From assembly GCA_021307345.1 (NCBI GenBank), contig CP089930.1:2356001-2420000 (forward strand): 64,000 nucleotides of DNA. The letters run 5' to 3'. Shown piece by piece: positions 58,308 through 64,000 of this stretch; the first letter of the stretch is position 1, and each line of letters opens with the position of its first letter. The stretch comes from Escherichia coli. GTDB lineage: Bacteria; Pseudomonadota; Gammaproteobacteria; Enterobacterales; Enterobacteriaceae. A model generated the notes under the pieces. That model was given only the letters and a program-made list of their open reading frames with translations. It ran no database searches and was not told the origin of the DNA. The translations under genes and the position numbers were made by a program.

Positions 58308-58929
58308 AACTGCCATCCGGCTGGCGGGTAAACAGAACCTGTTGATTATTCCCCGTATCAATGGTTAAGCCCGTCACTACGCCGCTGGCGTTCTGGCGGA
58401 TTTTCACCATCTGCCCGTTTTGCAAATTACTCAGTGGCTTATCCGCGCCTTCTACCTGCGCCATGGCATAGACATCGGTAGCGGGCAGTCCGTGGTCGCG
58501 GAACAGCTGCGCCATCGTTTTACCTGGTTCGACACGATAAGAGCGCCACTGATTATCTATTCCACTATCTGGCTGGAATGGTTGCGTTTGCGAGGTTTGT
58601 GGCTGATCTTCCGGTTGGCCTTCCTGTATCGGTTCAGGGGCGACTGGAGCTACCTGATCAGGATCATTTTGTGGGGTAACTAATTGCGCCCGCAGCTGTT
58701 CTTCTGTCGGCGGTTGTGATTGTGACTGAATATCCAGCTGCGCTTCACGCGTCACTACCGGTGCGTTGGGCGTATCATCAGACGGAAGCAGAAAACCGAC
58801 CACCAATACAATGGCAGCAATAATGATCCCCCGACGATGCATCGGCGGCAGCGGGTCCATGAAGCGAAAATTATCCGGCGCGTGCCAGACTTTCTCCAGG
58901 GTTGGTTTTAGTTCAAAGCGCCCGGGCAT
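58291..58929 (-). CDS. ytfB: Cell-division/envelope protein YtfB (OapA family)
   Basis: 212-residue protein with one membrane helix (about 33-50, [15 protein letters not shown]), a proline/glutamine-rich linker (about 70-125) and a C-terminal OapA/LysM-like domain (about 130-212) with [19 protein letters not shown]. It is reported to localise to the septum and to bind glycans. The start [10 protein letters not shown] was chosen; an ATG 12 codons upstream would overlap the ribosome site. Confidence 0.92.
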   Translation of the reverse strand: MPGRFELKPTLEKVWHAPDNFRFMDPLPPMHRRGIIIAAIVLVVGFLLPSDDTPNAPVVTREAQLDIQSQSQPPTEEQLRAQLVTPQNDPDQVAPVAPEPIQEGQPEDQPQTSQTQPFQPDSGIDNQWRSYRVEPGKTMAQLFRDHGLPATDVYAMAQVEGADKPLSNLQNGQMVKIRQNASGVVTGLTIDTGNNQQVLFTRQPDGSFIRAR

Positions 58930-59146
58930 GGTTTCCTCCTGCTCCGCGTCTTGTTCCTCAATCATAGCCTATGAATAAGCTAACGCTATGATGTCCGTGG
59001 TAAACCCGCCTTTATTATATTCATACGGGATATTGCTATTGTTTCTTTTTCCCCGGGATTTGTCATCATTCCCGCGACAAAGTTTTACCCAAAGAAGTGT
59101 GGCTGATATGCTGCCCGCTACTTTATACCCGAAGAAAGGAAATACG

Positions 59147-59767
59147 ATGACCACTCCAACTTTTGATACCATCGAAGCGCAAGCAAGCTACGGTATAGGT
59201 TTGCAGGTAGGGCAACAACTTAGTGAATCTGGCCTGCAAGGGCTGCTGCCAGAAGCACTGGTTGCAGGCATTGCCGATGCATTGGAAGGTAAACATCCGG
59301 CTGTTCCGGTTGATGTGGTGCACCGCGCGCTGCGTGAAATTCACGAACGTGCCGATGCCGTTCGTCGTCAGCGTTTCCAGGCGATGGCTGCTGAAGGTGT
59401 GAAATACCTGGAAGAAAACGCCAAAAAAGAGGGTGTGAATAGCACCGAATCTGGCCTGCAATTCCGCGTGATCAACCAGGGTGAAGGCGCAATTCCGGCA
59501 CGTACCGACCGCGTTCGCGTTCATTACACCGGTAAATTGATTGACGGTACTGTATTTGACAGCTCTGTTGCCCGTGGCGAGCCCGCCGAATTCCCGGTTA
59601 ACGGCGTGATCCCTGGCTGGATTGAAGCACTGACTCTGATGCCGGTAGGTTCTAAATGGGAACTGACTATCCCGCAGGAACTGGCATATGGCGAGCGTGG
59701 CGCAGGCGCGTCCATCCCTCCGTTCAGCACCCTGGTGTTTGAAGTCGAACTGCTGGAAATCCTCTAA
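59147..59767 (+). CDS. fklB: FKBP-type peptidyl-prolyl isomerase FklB (FKBP22)
   Basis: 206-residue isomerase. An N-terminal dimerisation domain (about 1-90) is joined by a long helix to the FKBP domain (about 115-206) with [27 protein letters not shown], and [21 protein letters not shown]. The ribosome site GAAAGGAAA lies six bases before ATG 59147; a frame 53 codons longer runs through promoter DNA. Cytoplasmic or peripheral; no signal peptide. Confidence 0.96.
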   Translation: MTTPTFDTIEAQASYGIGLQVGQQLSESGLQGLLPEALVAGIADALEGKHPAVPVDVVHRALREIHERADAVRRQRFQAMAAEGVKYLEENAKKEGVNSTESGLQFRVINQGEGAIPARTDRVRVHYTGKLIDGTVFDSSVARGEPAEFPVNGVIPGWIEALTLMPVGSKWELTIPQELAYGERGAGASIPPFSTLVFEVELLEIL

Positions 59768-60075
59768 GTAGCGCATTCTGTTCCCCTCGAGCCAGAGGGG
59801 AGCAGGCATTCAGCAATAAACCCTTCAGTTTGCCAAACGACGCTATTTTGTGTTGAAAAGACCCCGTAAGCGTGTATTTTTGTGAGCTGTTTCGCGTTAT
59901 CACCGTGATATGACACCCACTTTAAACATAAAATTAACATTAGATCTAAATCTTAGTATTCATCCCGCGTATTGTTACCTAATATCGATGAGTCCCGATA
60001 CAGATTCGTCGTATCATAGACTGACTAAAGGCCGCAGAGCCTGAACAACACAGACAGGTACAGGAAGAAAAAAAC
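59768..60075 (+). promoter_or_regulatory. cycA upstream region and leader
   Basis: A 308-base stretch without a gene. It contains a GC-rich imperfect hairpin just after fklB (about 59780-59806) and an AT-rich middle. A CA-rich run AACAACACAGAC at 60044-60055 follows. The cycA mRNA is a known target of the small RNA GcvB, whose G/U-rich element pairs with CA-rich sequences, so this run is the likely contact. TATCAT at 60012-60017 may be a -10. Confidence 0.45.
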
Positions 60076-61488
60076 ATGGTAGATCAGGTAAAAGTCGTTG
60101 CCGATGATCAGGCTCCGGCTGAACAGTCGCTACGGCGCAATCTCACAAACCGACATATTCAGCTTATTGCCATTGGCGGTGCCATTGGTACGGGGTTGTT
60201 TATGGGGTCCGGCAAAACAATTAGCCTTGCCGGGCCGTCGATCATTTTCGTTTATATGATCATCGGTTTTATGCTCTTTTTCGTGATGCGGGCAATGGGG
60301 GAATTGCTGCTTTCGAATCTGGAATACAAATCTTTTAGTGACTTCGCTTCCGATTTACTGGGGCCGTGGGCGGGATATTTCACCGGCTGGACTTACTGGT
60401 TCTGCTGGGTTGTAACCGGTATGGCAGACGTGGTGGCGATCACGGCTTATGCTCAGTTCTGGTTCCCCGATCTCTCCGACTGGGTCGCCTCGCTGGCGGT
60501 GATAGTGCTGCTGCTGACGCTCAACCTCGCCACCGTGAAAATGTTCGGTGAGATGGAGTTCTGGTTTGCGATGATCAAAATCGTCGCCATTGTGTCGCTG
60601 ATTGTCGTCGGCCTGGTCATGGTGGCGATGCACTTTCAGTCACCGACCGGTGTGGAAGCGTCATTCGCGCATTTGTGGAATGACGGCGGCTGGTTCCCGA
60701 AAGGTTTAAGTGGCTTCTTTGCCGGATTCCAGATAGCGGTTTTCGCTTTCGTGGGGATTGAGCTGGTAGGTACAACAGCTGCGGAAACCAAAGATCCAGA
60801 GAAATCACTGCCACGCGCGATTAACTCAATTCCGATCCGTATCATTATGTTCTACGTCTTCGCGCTGATTGTGATTATGTCCGTGACGCCGTGGAGTTCG
60901 GTAGTCCCGGAGAAAAGCCCGTTTGTTGAACTGTTCGTGTTGGTGGGTCTGCCTGCTGCCGCCAGCGTGATCAACTTTGTGGTGCTGACCTCTGCCGCTT
61001 CTTCCGCTAACAGCGGCGTCTTCTCTACCAGTCGTATGCTGTTTGGTCTGGCGCAGGAAGGCGTCGCGCCGAAAGCATTCGCTAAACTCTCTAAACGCGC
61101 AGTACCCGCGAAAGGGCTGACCTTCTCTTGCATCTGTCTGCTCGGTGGCGTGGTGATGTTGTACGTGAATCCAAGCGTGATTGGTGCGTTCACGATGATC
61201 ACAACCGTTTCCGCGATTCTGTTTATGTTCGTCTGGACGATTATCCTTTGCTCATACCTTGTGTATCGCAAACAGCGTCCTCATCTGCATGAGAAATCAA
61301 TCTACAAGATGCCGCTCGGCAAGCTGATGTGCTGGGTATGTATGGCGTTCTTTGTGTTCGTGGTCGTGTTGCTGACACTGGAAGATGACACTCGACAGGC
61401 GCTGCTGGTTACGCCGTTGTGGTTTATCGCGCTGGGGCTGGGCTGGTTGTTTATTGGTAAGAAGCGGGCTGCTGAACTGCGGAAATAA
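60076..61488 (+). CDS. cycA: D-serine/D-alanine/glycine permease CycA
   Basis: 470-residue amino-acid permease of the APC superfamily with 12 helices; it imports glycine, D-serine, D-alanine and the drug D-cycloserine. N-terminal signature IAIGGAIGTGLFMGSGKTI, and GFQIAVFAFVGIELVGTTAAET in helix 6. The gene is intact, so no loss-type D-cycloserine resistance is visible. The ribosome site CAGGAAG is at 60061-60067. Confidence 0.97.
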   Translation: MVDQVKVVADDQAPAEQSLRRNLTNRHIQLIAIGGAIGTGLFMGSGKTISLAGPSIIFVYMIIGFMLFFVMRAMGELLLSNLEYKSFSDFASDLLGPWAGYFTGWTYWFCWVVTGMADVVAITAYAQFWFPDLSDWVASLAVIVLLLTLNLATVKMFGEMEFWFAMIKIVAIVSLIVVGLVMVAMHFQSPTGVEASFAHLWNDGGWFPKGLSGFFAGFQIAVFAFVGIELVGTTAAETKDPEKSLPRAINSIPIRIIMFYVFALIVIMSVTPWSSVVPEKSPFVELFVLVGLPAAASVINFVVLTSAASSANSGVFSTSRMLFGLAQEGVAPKAFAKLSKRAVPAKGLTFSCICLLGGVVMLYVNPSVIGAFTMITTVSAILFMFVWTIILCSYLVYRKQRPHLHEKSIYKMPLGKLMCWVCMAFFVFVVVLLTLEDDTRQALLVTPLWFIALGLGWLFIGKKRAAELRK

Positions 61489-61500
61489 CTGCATTATCAT

Positions 61501-61529
61501 GCTGGATGGCGCAATGCCATCCAGCTTTT
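61501..61529. terminator. Terminator between cycA and ytfE
   Basis: Perfect 10-pair stem GCTGGATGGC-GCAAT-GCCATCCAGC followed by TTTT. It ends cycA and lies four bases from the convergent ytfE stop. Confidence 0.85.
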
Positions 61530-61532
61530 AGA

Positions 61533-62195
61533 TCACTCACCCGCCAGCGCGCGCGGGAACAGCACATTGTTTTCCAGGCTGATGTGCTCCATCAGGTCAT
61601 CAATCAGTTCATTAATGCCGTTATACATCGCTTTCCAGGTGGTGCAGGCTTCCGGCGGCGGTGTGACGTTATTGGTCGTGTGTTTAATCACTTCCAGCAG
61701 TTCGCCCGCTTCATCGTGCTCGCTTTCCATCACACTGATAGGCCCCATTGCCTGGCTACCCATGCCTTGTTTAATCATCGGGAAGAGAATTTGCTCTTCT
61801 TTCATCATATGGCTGGAAAGCTCTTCATGCAGCATAGTCAGGTATTTTGTCAGCCCTTTTGGCACACTTGGTTTGTCGGCGTGAACGCGCTCGACTTTGG
61901 TGGCTTGCAGAATCAGTTCCGGCAGTTGTTCGCGGTGACGATCGTGGTAGCGCACGATGATATGGTCGATGATTTCCGCCAGCGGGGCGCTACGCCAGTC
62001 TTTCTCAATCGGTTGTTCAGCAAGCTTTGCCAGTTCGGCTTCAATGACGTCAACATCCAGCTCTTTACGTGCCGCCGCGCGCGCCAGCGTCTGCTTACCG
62101 CCGCAGCAGTAATCCATATCATATTTACGAAACAGAGCTGAAGCGCGAGGAATAGAGAGCGCCAGTTCACCTAAAGGTTGGTCGCGATAAGCCAT
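61533..62195 (-). CDS. ytfE: Iron-sulfur cluster repair di-iron protein YtfE (RIC)
   Basis: 220-residue hemerythrin-like protein that repairs iron-sulfur clusters after nitrosative and oxidative stress and can reduce nitric oxide. An N-terminal domain with Cys30-Cys31 ([10 protein letters not shown]) precedes a four-helix bundle with di-iron ligands in [36 protein letters not shown] and [14 protein letters not shown]. NsrR represses it through the palindrome 27 bases before the start codon. Confidence 0.96.
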   Translation of the reverse strand: MAYRDQPLGELALSIPRASALFRKYDMDYCCGGKQTLARAAARKELDVDVIEAELAKLAEQPIEKDWRSAPLAEIIDHIIVRYHDRHREQLPELILQATKVERVHADKPSVPKGLTKYLTMLHEELSSHMMKEEQILFPMIKQGMGSQAMGPISVMESEHDEAGELLEVIKHTTNNVTPPPEACTTWKAMYNGINELIDDLMEHISLENNVLFPRALAGE

Positions 62196-62221
62196 AGCTG
62201 ATACCTCATTCTTAATAATAT

Positions 62222-62244
62222 AAGATGTATTTTAAATGCATCTT
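62222..62244. promoter_or_regulatory. NsrR operator of ytfE
   Basis: Read on the minus strand: AAGATGCATTT-A-AAATACATCTT, two 11-base arms around one base, with a single mismatch between the arms. This fits the 11-1-11 NsrR consensus. The repressor gene nsrR is at 28.7 kb in this window. Confidence 0.9.
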
Positions 62245-62302
62245 TAAGGCAAATGCTATAACCCTTACGTAGCAGAGGCTTATTTAACTCACAGCCAGCA
62301 TG

Positions 62303-63268
62303 TCAACTTTCTGAGACAGATTCAGTTAAAGGTTTTTCCGGTTTTGCTCTGACTGCAATGACCACGCCAACCACTAACAGCGCGATACCGCTCAGCGTCA
62401 TCAGCGGCGGCATTTGCTGGCGGAGTAAAAAGGTGTACAGCAAACCTGCCAGTGTTTCGAAAACAATCAGCGGCCCGAGAATCACTGTCGGTAATCGCTG
62501 GCTGGCGACGTTCCAGCAAAGTGCGCCGACCCATGAGCAAAGCACGGCTATCGCAATCATCAGACTAATAAACACCAGCGGACGGGGGCCAAAAGGTAGG
62601 GAGAAGTCCGGCGTTTGCGTATTCAGCCAGTAACAAGCGACGAGATAGCCGATAAGTGAAACCGGCAGCGTGACCAGCGCCTGCGCCGTTGCCCACATCA
62701 TCGGATGTTTGTCGGGATTTTCCCGCAGCCAGCGGGCGTTGCGCAGGGCATACCATGCCCAGCAGACCACGGAAACTAACGCCAGCACGATGCCAGAGGT
62801 ATAACGTGCCCAGTCAAAATCGGGGAGTCCGTGGTTTAACTCAGCAATATTCACACACGCCAGGCCGATGCCAATACAAATCAGTGCCGGGGCGAGTCTT
62901 CCCCACGCGAGTTTGCCGTCGCGCTGGCTATAAAGCAGATTGGCAAAGACAGGAATCACCACCGGCAGGGTGCCGATAATCATCGTGGAAACAGGCGCGC
63001 CAGTACGTTGAATGGCACTGGCAAGGCAGAAGTAATAAATGAGGTTGCCCATCATAGTGAGCATCAAGGCGGTAAGCCAGTCCCGACGCGCCAACTGACG
63101 CAAACGCACGCGTCCCAGCCAGGCAATGGGTAGCGCAATTAACCCTAACGCCAGATAACGCCCCATCGACTGCAACATCGCCGGGTATTCCGGCACAATC
63201 AACGGCCCGACAAAAATAAGCCCCCACATCAACCCTGCTAACAGGGCGTACAGCACGCCGCTAATCAT
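62303..63268 (-). CDS. ytfF: DMT-family inner-membrane transporter YtfF
   Basis: 321-residue EamA/DMT-type protein with about ten hydrophobic helices and an internal repeat of five. Export of a small metabolite such as cysteine has been suggested for this family; the substrate is not fixed. I use MISGVLYALL at 63268; an ATG three codons earlier is equally readable. No gene lies between it and qorB, 107 bases away. Confidence 0.88.
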   Translation of the reverse strand: MISGVLYALLAGLMWGLIFVGPLIVPEYPAMLQSMGRYLALGLIALPIAWLGRVRLRQLARRDWLTALMLTMMGNLIYYFCLASAIQRTGAPVSTMIIGTLPVVIPVFANLLYSQRDGKLAWGRLAPALICIGIGLACVNIAELNHGLPDFDWARYTSGIVLALVSVVCWAWYALRNARWLRENPDKHPMMWATAQALVTLPVSLIGYLVACYWLNTQTPDFSLPFGPRPLVFISLMIAIAVLCSWVGALCWNVASQRLPTVILGPLIVFETLAGLLYTFLLRQQMPPLMTLSGIALLVVGVVIAVRAKPEKPLTESVSES

Positions 63269-63375
63269 TACTGGCATCCATTGATCTGTCAGAAGAAAGT
63301 TCAGGAAGCAGACATGATTGCTCCCGGCATCCCGTCATTATCAGAGAGGATGCGGGAGGATGCCACTTTAATTAA

Positions 63376-64000
63376 CTAGTTATTAACATTAAAAAGATTG
63401 CTTACGCTTTCGGCTAACGTTGTCGTCGGGCGACCAATCAGTTTACTCAGCGTTTTGCTGTCATCAAACAGACCGCCTTTTGACGCGCCAACGTCAGAAT
63501 CCGCCAGCATGTCCGCCAGTCCGGCAGGAAGACCAACGCCTTTCAGCGCAGCGGCGAAATCGGCTTCGCTCAGATTTTGATAGGTAACCTGTTTGCCGCT
63601 CTGTTTGCTTAGCTCTGCCGCTAACTGTGTCAACGTCCAGGCACTATCGCCCGCCAGTTCGTAAACCTTGCCTTCGTGACCGGCTTCGCTAATCACGCGT
63701 GCCGCAGCTGCCGCATAATCTGCCCGCGTTGCTGAGGCAATGTTGCCATTGCCCGCCGCACCGATAAATACGCCGTGTTCCAGTGCTGCCGGGGCGCTGG
63801 CGAGGTAGTTTTCGGTGTACCAGCCGTTGCGCAGAAGGGTGTAAACGATGCCAGAATCAGCCAGCATTTTCTCCGTCTCGATGTGCTCATCGGCGAGGCC
63901 GAGCGGGGAGGTATCTGCATGTAGCAGGCTGGTATAAGCGATAAATTTCACGCCAGCCGTCTTTGCGGCATTAATAACATTACGATGCTGCGGGGCACGT
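63376..64000 (-). CDS. qorB: NAD(P)H:quinone oxidoreductase QorB (YtfG), 3' part
   Basis: The visible 207 complete codons encode the C-terminal part of an NmrA-like SDR quinone oxidoreductase (family length about 286). The frame stays open to the window edge (RAPQHRNVINAAKTAGVKF precedes the first internal Met), so the N-terminal nucleotide-binding fold lies beyond base 64000. Words such as FIAYTSLLHADTSPLGLADE and LLRNGWYTENYLAS match E. coli QorB. It ends SNLFNVNN. Confidence 0.93.
   Translation of the reverse strand, partial: RAPQHRNVINAAKTAGVKFIAYTSLLHADTSPLGLADEHIETEKMLADSGIVYTLLRNGWYTENYLASAPAALEHGVFIGAAGNGNIASATRADYAAAAARVISEAGHEGKVYELAGDSAWTLTQLAAELSKQSGKQVTYQNLSEADFAAALKGVGLPAGLADMLADSDVGASKGGLFDDSKTLSKLIGRPTTTLAESVSNLFNVNN

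Noticed and set aside
58988-59146. 53-codon N-terminal extension of FklB
   Set aside because: The ATG at 59147 has a good ribosome site and matches the family start; the extension is low-complexity and covers the promoter region.

Overview
The window is chromosomal DNA from Escherichia coli or a very close Escherichia. Almost every gene matches, in order and at near full length, the E. coli segment that runs from gdx (sugE) through frd, mutL-hfq-hflXKC, purA, rnr, aidB, the ula operon and rpsF-rplI to cycA and qorB. There is no prophage, insertion sequence, integron or CRISPR array. REP and ERIC repeats, a tandem tRNA-Gly cluster and a datA-like cluster of DnaA boxes also fit Escherichia. The first gene (gdx) and the last (qorB) are cut by the window edges.

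Layout. 1-8.5 kb: gdx end, blc, ampC, frdABCD (anaerobic fumarate respiration), epmA (EF-P modification) and yjeM. 8.5-15.4 kb: mscM-psd, rsgA, orn, three tRNA-Gly genes and datA. 15.4-27.1 kb: queG, then the superoperon nnr-tsaE-amiB-mutL-miaA-hfq-hflX-hflK-hflC and yjeT. 27.2-32.6 kb: purA, nsrR-rnr and rlmB. 32.7-36.8 kb: yjfI-J-K-L-M-C, a poorly understood membrane-linked cluster with a PspA-like protein and an ATP-grasp ligase. 36.9-40.5 kb: aidB, yjfN, bsmA and yjfP. 40.5-47.2 kb: the ascorbate regulon ulaR, ulaG and ulaABCDEF, followed by an extra YagU-like membrane protein gene. 47.9-49.9 kb: yjfY and rpsF-priB-rpsR-rplI. 58.3-64 kb: ytfB, fklB, cycA, ytfE, ytfF and qorB.

The main accessory region is 50.0-58.3 kb, between the rplI terminator and ytfB. 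It holds a leftward operon: SDR dehydrogenase, TIM-barrel isomerase-like protein, crotonase, family I CoA-transferase, a large FrdA-like flavoprotein and an MFS carrier. A rightward TetR-family regulator diverges from it, and the divergent region contains a perfect inverted repeat. The enzyme set reads as import, CoA activation and stepwise oxidation of an organic acid. The substrate cannot be read from the sequence. To my recollection laboratory K-12 lacks these catabolic genes and keeps only a regulator remnant (ytfA) here.

A second notable point is the ampC promoter. It carries TTGACA, a 17-base spacer and TATCGT, the displaced promoter known from chromosomal AmpC overproducers, and its attenuator stem contains a G-T wobble pair. 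Two regulatory circuits have both halves inside the window: NsrR (28.7 kb) with its operator before ytfE (62.2 kb), and UlaR with the ulaG/ulaA control region.
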